This document shows, in pieces, positions 27,635-36,883 of a DNA stretch of 44,119 bases (positions are counted from its first letter, which is position 1; each line of letters opens with the position of its first letter). The stretch comes from an uncultured Kangiellaceae bacterium (GTDB lineage: Bacteria > Pseudomonadota > Gammaproteobacteria > Enterobacterales > Kangiellaceae), in contig CAJQOL010000118.1 of NCBI GenBank assembly GCA_905479925.1, forward strand, positions 1 through 44,119, given 5' to 3'. The position numbers were made by a program, and so were the translations under genes. The notes under the pieces were generated by a model. It was given only the letters and a program-made list of their open reading frames with translations. It searched no databases and had not been told where the DNA came from.

Positions 27635-28234
27635 TTAAAAATGATAATGTACTTGTGCGAATACCATATCCATATCTGCATCAAGGTCTATGCTTGCGGT
27701 TTTTAGTACGAAGCTCCAGTTGTTTACTCTATATTTTGCACCAAAGGAATAATATAGACTTGTATCGCTGCCATCTTGCAATGTTACTTCATCGCTAGGA
27801 GAAGATGCTAAAAGCCTTGTTTCATCTATATCTAAGTTTATCGACATACCGCCAAACTCAGCAAAAATATCGACTGCCTCAAAGATAGGGTAGCTTGTTA
27901 TCACACTTATACTTACTCCAGAGCCTTTCATTCCAAGTTCTTTGTGATCTCCTAAATTTAACAAAGATACTTCAGTACTTAAGTAATTTGAAAACTCATA
28001 ACCTCCAATTATAGTCACTCCTATGTCTTCACTAGTGATACCTTTTTCTTCAGCAGCTATATTAGTAAAGCCGATACCACCATAAAAACCAGAGTCTAAG
28101 TCATCAGCTATACTCGTAGGTATAAAAAATAGAAAATATAGTCCTAGCATTAACTTTGTATACAGTCCATTCAGGGCGTATTTACGTGTCGATGCACTAT
28201 TGTTATTTGGTTTGTTATTGTTTGTTAAGATCAT
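27635..28234 (-). CDS. Outer-membrane beta-barrel protein
   Basis: The protein is up to 199 aa. A hydrophobic signal (YTKLMLGLYFLFFIPTSIADD, about 25-45) precedes alternating beta strands typical of small 8-strand barrels (GFYGGIGFTNIAAEEKG, IIGGYEFSNYLSTEVSLLNLG). The protein ends in an aromatic-rich strand with terminal Phe (VFAQVHYHF), the outer-membrane insertion signal. The long N-terminal extension before the signal makes the start uncertain; an internal ATG at MLGLYF would give a conventional signal peptide. The function is unknown. It borders an IS66 remnant and lies at the left edge of the accessory region. Confidence 0.7.
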   Translation of the reverse strand: MILTNNNKPNNNSASTRKYALNGLYTKLMLGLYFLFFIPTSIADDLDSGFYGGIGFTNIAAEEKGITSEDIGVTIIGGYEFSNYLSTEVSLLNLGDHKELGMKGSGVSISVITSYPIFEAVDIFAEFGGMSINLDIDETRLLASSPSDEVTLQDGSDTSLYYSFGAKYRVNNWSFVLKTASIDLDADMDMVFAQVHYHF

Positions 28235-28554
28235 AATATTGAATCAGCCTTTATAAAATTTTGTCTTGAGTTTAGTGGTTTGTTACGCGTGAATTAAAAC
28301 GTTTCATAAGCCAACATTTACTAAGCTTTACTCCCTCCTATCGATCCCAAATAAGCAGGATCTTTAGGCTGACAAAATAAGAGTGAATATTAAACTCGTT
28401 ATCACAAGTTCGTGAGATATAAGGATATGATTATTTACTGAAGATTTACTGAAGGTATGCATTTTTATAAATAAATGGTAACTATTCAGCGTATTTTTCT
28501 GAAAATACGAGGACGCTCGCTATTTATCTTTAATCATATGCTTAAAAGATCAGT
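28235..28554. other. AT-rich noncoding region with a small hairpin
   Basis: No gene is supported here. The region contains a perfect 8-bp inverted repeat CGTATTTT/AAAATACG (28490-28509) with a 4-nt loop and a short direct repeat TTTACTGAAG (about 28434-28456). It probably holds the promoter of the outer-membrane gene (left) and possibly the decayed left end of the IS66 element (right). Confidence 0.4.
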
Positions 28555-29192
28555 GTGATCGACAGTGACCTTTCTCCTGCACTTTGGTCGATGATTGGTA
28601 TTTTTATCCTGGTTGTCAAATTGTTGAGAAACTATATCGGATTAAATAGCAGTAACAGCAGTAAGCCTCCGTCGATTTTTCCAAATAGAAAGAAAAATCT
28701 CGAGATAAGTCTAATAATAATGCTGGCGGTCAAAAGAAGCATCCAGGAACCACTTTAAAACAAATTACTACAGCCGATGAAATTGAGGCGTTTAAGGTTG
28801 AACGAAGAAGTTTGCCAAAAGGACATAATTATCAGGATGCTGAGTTTCAAGCCAGACAGGTCTTTGATATAGAGATCTTCCGCATAACAGGAAAACATGG
28901 AGGACTCAAAAGAAGTCAAGCAAGAAATTTGCTCAACTATGAATCGGATGTCTAGAGGTTTATGAATAATCCAAATGTTGTTTTTACTAACAATCTAGGC
29001 GAAAACGATATCAGGATGACGAAAGTCCAGCAAAAAATATCCGGTTACTTTCGGAGTATGGAAGGCGCTGAAATATTTTGTCGAGTCCTAGGTTACTTAT
29101 CGACTTGTCGAAAGCATGGTGTGAGTTCTTGTCAGGCAATGAATTTGATATTTGAAGGAAAACTAGCCGATTTTGTTCCTGGGCTTTCATGA
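28555..29192 (+). pseudogene. Decayed IS66-family transposase (TnpC)
   Basis: The N-terminal fragment reads LNSSNSSKPPSIFPNRKK, the IS66/DUF6444 signature. A frameshift near 28715 moves the reading to another frame with GGQKKHPGTTLKQITTADE and RRSLPKGHNYQDAEFQARQVFDIE. Most of the catalytic core is then missing, and the sequence jumps to KRSQARNLLNYESDV. An amber stop follows where Leu is usual. In the same frame it continues RFMNNPNVVFTNNLGENDIRMTKVQQKISGYFRSMEGA to the family C-terminus at 29192. Frameshift, nonsense codon and internal deletion make it clearly non-functional. I see no intact terminal repeats or accompanying tnpA/tnpB. Confidence 0.88.
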
Positions 29193-29253
29193 ATTAAGCT
29201 GAATGGTTACAATAAATGATTAATATGGCTGCTCCTCAATTCGAGATGCTTCG

Positions 29254-32200
29254 ATGTCACAACATATTTTTCGTAAAAAACTTAGCATAGTATCGTTAAC
29301 TTCTCTGTGGGTAGTTGTCTCTTGTTTCCTTTCACTGTCATTGCATGCGCAACATAGTCATGAATTAGACACCATAAAGTTCAATTCACTTTCCCAGCAA
29401 AATGGTCTTTCACTCAATAGCGTTAATGCCGTGATTCAAGATAGCAGAGGCTTTCTTTGGATCGCAACGGAAAACGGACTAAACCGTTTTGATGGTTATG
29501 AATTTGTAGTGTATGAACATATCCCTTTTGATAAAACCAGCTTATCCCACAATGAAGTAGTGACTTTACTCGAAGATGACAACGGATTTATCTGGTTAGG
29601 CACGGAAGGTGGTGGGCTTAATCGTTTTGACCCGACAGCTGGAACTTTTATTCATTATACGAATCAATATAATCAGGAAATCAATTGGGATGCATTAAGT
29701 GATGAGGATGAAATTCCACTTGATGATATTTCTTCATCAGCTGAGTATACGGTTAATGGCCTTGAAACAGATAGAATAAGCCATAATGTCATTCATTCGT
29801 TAGCGCAAGATAAAGAAGGTCACCTTTGGATTGGTACTGAAGGTGGCGGTCTGAACAGGCTAAACCAGCAAACAGGCTTGTTTACCCATTATACCGCGGT
29901 TGGTAATAATAATTCTCTTTGTGATAATGAAATTAAAGCCTTAGTGATCGATCAGCAACGAATTATATGGGCAGGTACTGAAAGTGGCTTAGCCCGTTAT
30001 GACCCCCAAACAGATCAGTTTACTTGCTATAAGCACCATAACGAGCAGCCAACCAGTTTGAGCCATAATGAAATATCGACCCTAGTACTTGATAATAATA
30101 ATAACCTTTGGGTGGGCACTGAAGAAGGCGGCTTAAACTTTTTCAATCGACAAAGCGATACCTTCACACGCTATATGCATGATAAAACCGTAGCTGGCAG
30201 CATCAGCAGTAATGCTATAGAAAGTTTGCTTTTTGATCACAACAATCAGCTTTGGGTGGCAACAGAAAACGGTTTAAACCTATTTAATGCGCATAGCCAG
30301 ACATTTTATCACTTTCATTACCAAGCGAGTGCCAAGGCCACATTAAGCAGTAACAAGTTATCGACGTTATGGCTAGACAATGCTAACAACCTTTGGATAG
30401 GAACTAAAAACGCAGGCCTTAATTATGTTGATTTAAAGCCTCGAAAGTTTCCATCAAGCTCACAAAGCCCAACAGAGGAGCACTCATGGTCTGGCTATAC
30501 CGTCAATGCGGTCTATCAAGATCATTTGAATCATTTGTGGGTAGGTACCGAAACTGAAGGGTTATTCGAACAGCAATCTGATGGGGTTATTCATCATTAC
30601 AACACGTCAAATAATAACTCAGGTTTAGGAAATAATGATATTACTGCGATTGCTGAGGATGGCAACAACACACTCTGGTTGGGGACTGATGATGGCGGGC
30701 TTTATAAATTTAATCGTAAGGGACATAACTTTGAGTCGATAGCATTGACGGGGGATAAGCATGCAATTACTGCTATGCATTTAGGCAAGTCTCAGCAACT
30801 ATGGGTCAGCATTGGAATTGGCGTTTTGATTACGATTTCAGCTAATGAAAGCTCTATTCAATATCATGCCTTATCAATGACTCATCCCGATGGCACCGTA
30901 TTAGGTGATATCACAAGCATTGTTGAATTGGCTGATCGCTCTCTCTGGTTGGCGACGAAAGATGCAGGGCTGATTCATTATAACCCTCAAACAGGTAGAA
31001 CTTCAGCCATTCAACATAATCTTAACAATCCTAATTCATTAAGCACTAATATGGTGAGTGCTGTGGTGGCAATTAAAGAGTCTGACCTTTGGATTGGAAC
31101 ACATCAAGGCCTCAATCACTATAACCTTGATACGGGACTATTTACGCTATATTTAAAAGAGCACGGTTTACCTTCAAATTTTATTTCGAATGTTGTTATT
31201 GATAATGATGAAAATCTATGGTTGACAACAAATCGTGGGATTACACGTTTCGCGCCTAACGCTTTAACATTCAGTAATTTCGATCGGGATGACGGCTTAC
31301 TCAATGATTATTTTACTGCAGGTGCTAGTTTCATCAATAAACAAGGAAAATTACTTTTTGGCGGCAGCAAAGGTGTTGATTCTTTTCATCCTGAAACGGT
31401 AGTTGGAAATCCATTTCCACCTAAAATACAAGTTACAGAGTTTCAATTGATGAATAAGCCAGTCACGCCTTTGCATAGTGATGTACTAACTCAAGCAATT
31501 GGCGCGACTGATGCGATAGCCCTAAATTATCGACAAAGTATGTTTGCGTTTGAGTTTAGTGCCTTAGACTTTACTATTGCCAAGAAAAACCAATATGCCT
31601 ATCGACTGGTAGGATTTGATAAAGCATGGCAATTTGTTGGGCCACGACGTTATGCTTCTTATACTAATATCCCACCAGGAAAATACCGCTTTGAAGTCAA
31701 AGGCACAAATAATGACGGACTCTGGACGACTAAACCTGTTGCTATTAATATTGAACAACATGCCGCGCCTTGGCAAACATGGTGGGCTAAGCTTGTGTAT
31801 CTTTTAGCAGCATTAAGTTTACTGGCATTACTGGTTTTCTTGCGCTTTCGCCATGAAAGAAATCAATTAATAGTGGAACAAAAGAAAGAAGAAGCCCGAT
31901 TTTTAAAAGAGTGTTTTGACAAAGAGCAACGTTTTACCGCTGATGTGGCTCATGAATTACGCACTCCTATTGCCGAGTTGCGCACTATGGCAGAGGTTGC
32001 GCTAAAATGGCCAGGTGATCCAGCACAAGCCTTACCATTCTATCAAGATACCTTAGATGCCACTTTACAAATGCAGCAAATGGTTAATAATCTACTTGCT
32101 TTAGTTCGGGCTGACTTGGGGATTGCTTCGATACACTTATCTGCCGTAGATATAAATGATGAGTTACAACGCTGTTGGCACAACTATAGTGAACAAGCCA

Positions 32201-32598
32201 ATAGTAAGCAACTCAACTTATCTGCTAATTTTAGTCGTTTTACGGCTATCATCACCAGTGCGACAGAGTTTAGATTAATTCTTAACAATGTTTTGTCTAA
32301 TGCTATTGAATACTCTCCTGAGCATGCCACTATCGACGTCAACTTATCTGGTGATGACACTGGATTTTATTGTTTAAGCGTTAGCAACCCGATGATAGAC
32401 GCTCTAACAGAACAAGATTTGAACGCTATGTTTGACCGTATGTGGCGAAAAGACGCTGCACGTTCTTCAGAAAATCACGCCGGCCTTGGTATGTCGTTAA
32501 TTAAGTCATACGCACAAATGTTGTCTTTGACGGTAAAGGTTGATGTCAACGAAAAACAGGTGTTTCGCATTTGCATAGGAAATATTCAGGTTGACTAA
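29254..32598 (+). CDS. Two-propeller (Reg_prop) sensor histidine kinase
   Basis: The 1114-aa protein has a signal peptide (cleavage near LHA-QH). About 14 Reg_prop blades follow, each with an LW(I/V/L)GT-like core (for example HLWIGTEGGGLNRL, DLWIGTHQGLNHY), enough for two seven-bladed propellers. A Y_Y_Y domain (about 776-836; YRLVGFDKAWQ, NIPPGKYRFEVKG) precedes one TM helix (about 844-866). The HisKA phosphoacceptor is in DVAHELRTPIAELR (about 900), and the HATPase has NNVLSNAIEYSP and HAGLGMSLI. The sensor half resembles Bacteroidetes hybrid systems, but here the regulator is a separate gene 30 bp downstream. It probably senses a polymer-derived or envelope ligand. Confidence 0.93.
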   Translation: MSQHIFRKKLSIVSLTSLWVVVSCFLSLSLHAQHSHELDTIKFNSLSQQNGLSLNSVNAVIQDSRGFLWIATENGLNRFDGYEFVVYEHIPFDKTSLSHNEVVTLLEDDNGFIWLGTEGGGLNRFDPTAGTFIHYTNQYNQEINWDALSDEDEIPLDDISSSAEYTVNGLETDRISHNVIHSLAQDKEGHLWIGTEGGGLNRLNQQTGLFTHYTAVGNNNSLCDNEIKALVIDQQRIIWAGTESGLARYDPQTDQFTCYKHHNEQPTSLSHNEISTLVLDNNNNLWVGTEEGGLNFFNRQSDTFTRYMHDKTVAGSISSNAIESLLFDHNNQLWVATENGLNLFNAHSQTFYHFHYQASAKATLSSNKLSTLWLDNANNLWIGTKNAGLNYVDLKPRKFPSSSQSPTEEHSWSGYTVNAVYQDHLNHLWVGTETEGLFEQQSDGVIHHYNTSNNNSGLGNNDITAIAEDGNNTLWLGTDDGGLYKFNRKGHNFESIALTGDKHAITAMHLGKSQQLWVSIGIGVLITISANESSIQYHALSMTHPDGTVLGDITSIVELADRSLWLATKDAGLIHYNPQTGRTSAIQHNLNNPNSLSTNMVSAVVAIKESDLWIGTHQGLNHYNLDTGLFTLYLKEHGLPSNFISNVVIDNDENLWLTTNRGITRFAPNALTFSNFDRDDGLLNDYFTAGASFINKQGKLLFGGSKGVDSFHPETVVGNPFPPKIQVTEFQLMNKPVTPLHSDVLTQAIGATDAIALNYRQSMFAFEFSALDFTIAKKNQYAYRLVGFDKAWQFVGPRRYASYTNIPPGKYRFEVKGTNNDGLWTTKPVAINIEQHAAPWQTWWAKLVYLLAALSLLALLVFLRFRHERNQLIVEQKKEEARFLKECFDKEQRFTADVAHELRTPIAELRTMAEVALKWPGDPAQALPFYQDTLDATLQMQQMVNNLLALVRADLGIASIHLSAVDINDELQRCWHNYSEQANSKQLNLSANFSRFTAIITSATEFRLILNNVLSNAIEYSPEHATIDVNLSGDDTGFYCLSVSNPMIDALTEQDLNAMFDRMWRKDAARSSENHAGLGMSLIKSYAQMLSLTVKVDVNEKQVFRICIGNIQVD

Positions 32599-32628
32599 TC
32601 TGAATCGTATATAGGAATAGTTTAGTTT

Positions 32629-33300
32629 ATGAAGTTGTTGATAGTTGAAGATTCACAACGTTTACGAAGATCATTAGAGTTGGGCCTTAGGAATCTCGGT
32701 TTTTCAGTCGATTCTACTGACAATGGCCGAGAAGCTATGGCTTATTTACGCGTAAATACCTATGATGTTGTACTGTTAGATCTAATGCTACCCGAGGTAG
32801 ATGGGCTAACGGTACTTAAAGAAATTCGTCATAAGAAAAAAGACAGTGCTGTTTTAATAATCTCCGCTAAAGATCAAGTTGATGATCGTATTACAGGGCT
32901 CGATTTAGGCGCGGATGACTACTTATGTAAACCGTTTGACTTTGATGAGTTGCATGCACGGATAAAATCATTGATCCGACGAAAGCATCAATTACACGGT
33001 AATGTTATAGTTTTTGAAGAGCTTAAGCTTGATATAGGTATGCGCTCAGTCTCGGTAGGTAATGAAACAGTGAACTTAACACCGAATGAATTTTCTTTGC
33101 TCGAACTTCTCGCTGTCAATAACGGCAAAGTGATGACTTATAGCAATATCGAAAATCATTTATACGACAGTTATACCTGCGTAACTCGCAACGCCATTGA
33201 AGCTCATGTCTCTGCCGTAAGAAAAAAATTAAAGTCACATAATATCAATGATCTAATTAAGACTCGACGTGGCTTTGGTTATTATGTCGACAGCATTTAA
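32629..33300 (+). CDS. OmpR/PhoB-family response regulator
   Basis: The 223-aa protein has a receiver domain with the acidic pair Glu7-Asp8, phosphoacceptor Asp51 (VVLLDLMLPEVDG) and the Lys of YLCKPFDF. A winged-helix DNA-binding domain follows (LTPNEFSLLELL, RNAIEAHVSAVRKKL, TRRGFGYYV). It is the cognate regulator of the Reg_prop kinase 30 bp upstream. It likely controls the adjacent outer-membrane protein gene 30 bp downstream, and possibly other targets. Confidence 0.95.
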   Translation: MKLLIVEDSQRLRRSLELGLRNLGFSVDSTDNGREAMAYLRVNTYDVVLLDLMLPEVDGLTVLKEIRHKKKDSAVLIISAKDQVDDRITGLDLGADDYLCKPFDFDELHARIKSLIRRKHQLHGNVIVFEELKLDIGMRSVSVGNETVNLTPNEFSLLELLAVNNGKVMTYSNIENHLYDSYTCVTRNAIEAHVSAVRKKLKSHNINDLIKTRRGFGYYVDSI

Positions 33301-33330
33301 CCTCAACGATAGGTTATTACATTACACCTT

Positions 33331-35682
33331 ATGAATAAAACACATACTTTGCGTTCAAAAATATGGCAATACTGGTTAAGCGCCTGCCTATTGTTTTGTG
33401 CATCTCTCACTCAACCGATATATGGCCAAGAATATGTTGGTAGTATTGATGGTGACTTAGAAGAGGATCATTGGTATGAAGCAATGCTGTATAAAAACTT
33501 ACAAATTACCCAACCATTTTCATTAAACACACCAGACTTAACAACTGATGTATTAGTTCATAGCGATGAATACGGCTTGTATATTGGCTTTATTAACCAG
33601 CAATTACGTAAGGATCATATTCCCCATACCAGCCTTAGAGATGAAGAAATAAAAACTGATTATAATGAAGTAATTATCGACTTTGATGGACAAGGTAAGC
33701 GAGGTTATGGTTTTAAAGTCAGTCGAAATAATGCGGTACAAGATTCCGTATGGCGCGATCAAAATCGCGAAGAAACCAATTGGAACGGTGATTGGTTACA
33801 TGGCGCTAAAATTGATGATGAGCAATGGCAGACAGAAATATTTATTCCGTGGTCTGCAGTTGTTAGAGTAGCCAACCCAGGTTTTACTCGTGAAATAAAA
33901 CTATACTTTAGTCGTTGGAACCAAAGGAAAAGACAACGCTTTTCTTTTCCTGCAACCGATCGTGTTCAGATTGGCTTTATGGAAAATTTTTACCCATACA
34001 AAGCCGTTATAGGGTACGAGCCACAGGTTGACTTTTTCCCTTATGCGACCCATGCTCGCGATCTACTCCGTCAAGATAACAATGACAACATCGGTATGGA
34101 TATTTTTTGGAAACCCGCTAGTAATCAACAAGTTAACCTTTCGTTAAATCCAGATTTCGGTCAAGTTGAGTCAGAAGATTTAGTGATTAATTTTAGTGCA
34201 ATCGAGACATTTGAATCGGAAAAGCGGCCTTTTTTCAAAGAAAATAATGATCTTTTCGATATTTGGGGGCCAGAAAACTTACGTGTGATTCATACACCAC
34301 GTATTGGTGGAGATGATAATGAAGAAAAAGCGCGAGATATAGATGCAGCGGTTCGCCTAACACAAATTGGTCAGCAGTTTGATGTTAGCTTACTCAGTGC
34401 ATTTGAAGACGATACACACCAGTTTGACGGGCGTAATTTTTTTGCTTTGAGAGGGCAATACAAGTCAGACAACTGGAACATGGGATTTATTCAAACTTTG
34501 GTTGATAGGTCTAGAATACAAAGAAAAGCAAAAACGACCTCATTAGATGCGTTAGTCGAAGTTAATGATCAATTGTTTATTACTGGTCAATACATTCGCA
34601 GTAATATCGAACTCAAAGCGCTTGATACAGCCAAAACAAACAACGATACCAGTGATGATGCCTGGTGGTTAAAAGCAGACTATCAGGTCAGTGAAGTATG
34701 GTTTAATGAAATCGCTATTTTAAATTATGGGGCTAAATTTGATATTTCAGATTTTGGTTTTGTTAAACAGGTTGATCGACAACAATTTGAATATAAAACC
34801 AGTTATGAATGGCCTGATATTGATAGTCAATTAATACGCGATATTAAAGTAGAATCTAGTTTTACCAGCAAAGATAATGAGCATAATGATGATTTACCAT
34901 TTGAGTTTGAATTAGACATGAATTTTGTTCAACCTTCATCTGCGGTTTGGGAGTTTGAAACCGTTTATATTGCCGCCGGCGATGATGACCTGATCACACG
35001 AGGTGGCAATGTTGCCAGCCTCGCTAAGCAAACTGAATTCGTCATCGGTTACACCACTATTCAGGATTATTGGCTGCAACTAGAGCTATCTGCTGGTCTT
35101 GGTAAGCAAGGCTTAGATGGAGATTATGAAGTATTTGAAATTACGCCGTCTATTCAGGTCGGCAAATGGCTCAACATCGAACTTGAGGTGGAGTATCAGT
35201 CATTTGATAACTGGTTAATCTGGTTGGGCGATGATGACGATGATAATTTAATGGTAAAAGACCTTGATGACGACTTAGATGATGACGACGGAAATCCAAA
35301 CCTTTTAGGTGATTTTTTTATGCATGAGCTTTCCATTGCCTTGAATGTCTCCGCGCGTATTAGTGAAAAGCATGAATTTCGAATAAAATTAGAGTCGGTA
35401 AGTTTAGAGGCTGATGCTAATCAAGTATATGAAGTCGCTAGCGATAAAAGGCTGTATTGGAGTGATGAGGAAGATCCCGAAAGCTTTTCAGAAAGTGAAT
35501 TTGCTATGCAAGTTCGTTATCGCTATGAAATAGGACCGCTTTCAGAAATTTATCTCGTTTATAGCCGAGGCGGTGAATACGAAATTGATGGACTGCCAAA
35601 ATCAAGAAGTCAGTTTCTTAACAGTGCCGTTAATCGTCCAGACGTTGAAAGCTTAATAATGAAGGTTAAGTACCACTTTTAG
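33331..35682 (+). CDS. CBM9-like / DUF5916 outer-membrane protein
   Basis: The 783-aa protein has a signal peptide (to about YGQ-EY). The N-terminal CBM9-like beta-sandwich (about 35-190) contains DYNEVIIDFDGQGKRGYGFKVSRNN and WQTEIFIPWSAV. A long DUF5916-type beta-barrel region follows, including FFPYATHARDL, NPDFGQVESED and ESEKRPFFKENNDLF, and ends in a C-terminal strand with terminal Phe (IMKVKYHF). It is expected in the outer membrane, binding or passing a carbohydrate or other ligand. A very acidic loop with runs of Asp (about residues 631-655) is unusual. Being in one unit with the kinase and regulator suggests they sense or control its substrate. Confidence 0.85.
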   Translation: MNKTHTLRSKIWQYWLSACLLFCASLTQPIYGQEYVGSIDGDLEEDHWYEAMLYKNLQITQPFSLNTPDLTTDVLVHSDEYGLYIGFINQQLRKDHIPHTSLRDEEIKTDYNEVIIDFDGQGKRGYGFKVSRNNAVQDSVWRDQNREETNWNGDWLHGAKIDDEQWQTEIFIPWSAVVRVANPGFTREIKLYFSRWNQRKRQRFSFPATDRVQIGFMENFYPYKAVIGYEPQVDFFPYATHARDLLRQDNNDNIGMDIFWKPASNQQVNLSLNPDFGQVESEDLVINFSAIETFESEKRPFFKENNDLFDIWGPENLRVIHTPRIGGDDNEEKARDIDAAVRLTQIGQQFDVSLLSAFEDDTHQFDGRNFFALRGQYKSDNWNMGFIQTLVDRSRIQRKAKTTSLDALVEVNDQLFITGQYIRSNIELKALDTAKTNNDTSDDAWWLKADYQVSEVWFNEIAILNYGAKFDISDFGFVKQVDRQQFEYKTSYEWPDIDSQLIRDIKVESSFTSKDNEHNDDLPFEFELDMNFVQPSSAVWEFETVYIAAGDDDLITRGGNVASLAKQTEFVIGYTTIQDYWLQLELSAGLGKQGLDGDYEVFEITPSIQVGKWLNIELEVEYQSFDNWLIWLGDDDDDNLMVKDLDDDLDDDDGNPNLLGDFFMHELSIALNVSARISEKHEFRIKLESVSLEADANQVYEVASDKRLYWSDEEDPESFSESEFAMQVRYRYEIGPLSEIYLVYSRGGEYEIDGLPKSRSQFLNSAVNRPDVESLIMKVKYHF

Positions 35683-35695
35683 TCGTGCATAAATT

Positions 35696-36064
35696 TTAGT
35701 CTCCATCATCAACGTTTGGATCAATTTGTACCTTTAATATGCGTCCTGATGCTGTAATAAAGGCTTCATAGGGTTTACCACGAAAAATAAAATCAACATC
35801 ATATACTTTCTGGCCATTATACAATTCAATATCAACATCTTTAACACGAGCCGTTTTATAGCGTTTTTTAATAATCGATTTTAATTCACCTTTGGTTAAC
35901 GCTTTTTTCTTAGGTTGAGAACCGTGTTTGATCACTTTAGCGCCATCGTTTACATTAATTTCAGATGCTTGAATGGGATTTAAATTTGAAAAGCCTACAA
36001 CTTCTACCAGTAGGTTGACGAGGATAACTTGAGATAGAAAAAATAGGTTTCTAAAAGTGGCCAT
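35696..36064 (-). CDS. Secreted PepSY-domain protein
   Basis: The 122-aa protein has a signal peptide (cleavage near IQAS-EI). A single PepSY-like domain follows: LTKGELKSIIKKRYKTARVKDVDIELYNGQKVYDVDFIFRGKPYEAFITASGRILKVQID. PepSY domains are small periplasmic inhibitory or binding modules, often next to two-component systems. It is convergent with the DUF5916 gene (13-bp gap). A link to the upstream kinase system is plausible by position only. Confidence 0.8.
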   Translation of the reverse strand: MATFRNLFFLSQVILVNLLVEVVGFSNLNPIQASEINVNDGAKVIKHGSQPKKKALTKGELKSIIKKRYKTARVKDVDIELYNGQKVYDVDFIFRGKPYEAFITASGRILKVQIDPNVDDGD

Positions 36065-36230
36065 TGTCTGTTCATATTTTTAATTTGTTAACGAAAGAAT
36101 ACAACTGCCGTGATTACGAGTGAAGTATACTCATAGTGTTTTCAAGATATAATCACCCATTATACTACATTTTAAATTTAAGGTGCTTTTCAATTACAAT
36201 ACTTCAGTTTGGTTAATATTTCAATTAGAT

Positions 36231-36860
36231 CAGGGTGGCAAGCAGGGCAAGATCATTATAAATTGAACTAATTGTAAAATCATTGATCAGATCTTCTAAT
36301 TAACTAGGAGATCTTAAAAATGAGTGATTTTATAAGCCATTTCAGTAGCATTCCCGCGCCAAGAATAGAACGATGTCGCAAACATGAGCTATTAGATATA
36401 CTATTTTTGTCAATTAGCGCCATTCTTTGCGGTGCTGATGGTTGGGAAGAGATAGAAGATTTTGGTCGCGCAAAACGGGATTGGTTATGTCGTTATTTTC
36501 CATATACAGAAGGTATTCCCAAGCATGACACCATCGCTAGAGTCCTCAGTCGCTTAGATCCAGAAGCCTTACAAAAGAGCTTTATCTCATGGGTTAACGC
36601 GGCTAGCGAGTTAACCAACGGAGAAGTGATCGCGATAGATGGAAAGACCGTTAGACGCTCATTTCAAAAAGGAAATAGGAAGAGCGCTATTCATATGGTG
36701 AGTGCTTGGGCTTGCCAGAATAATCTTGTTTTAGGACAACAAAAAGTTGATGCCAAGAGTAATGAAATCACGGCTATTCCGGCTTTACTCGATTTGCTTG
36801 ATATTAAAGGTTGTATCATTACCATTGATGCCATGGGCTGCCAAACAGGCATCAAAAAAG
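36231..36860 (+). mobile_element. ISAs1-family insertion sequence remnant (right part deleted)
   Basis: The left part of an ISAs1-type element. A possible terminal repeat starts CAGGGTGGCAAG at 36231, about 90 bp before the transposase, where ISAs1 ends commonly begin CAGGG. The element stops abruptly inside the transposase at about 36855-36860, where an unrelated esterase-like reading frame begins. No right end is visible. The left boundary is an inference. Confidence 0.6.
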
Positions 36861-36883
36861 AAACACTACCCACTATATTTTAA
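36320..36883 (+). pseudogene. Truncated ISAs1 transposase
   Basis: The open frame gives 187 aa. The first 175 or so match the ISAs1 transposase N-terminal half: the DUF4338-like PRIERCRKHELLDILFLSISAILCGADGWEEIEDFG, the KHDTIARVLSRLDP segment and the first DDE aspartate in IAIDGKTVRRS. The second DDE region starts with IITIDAMGCQ. The frame then leaves the family after GCQTG and ends in 9 foreign residues (KKETLPTIF). The usual protein is about 370 aa, so the catalytic C-terminal half is lost. SD GGAG lies upstream of the ATG. Confidence 0.88.
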
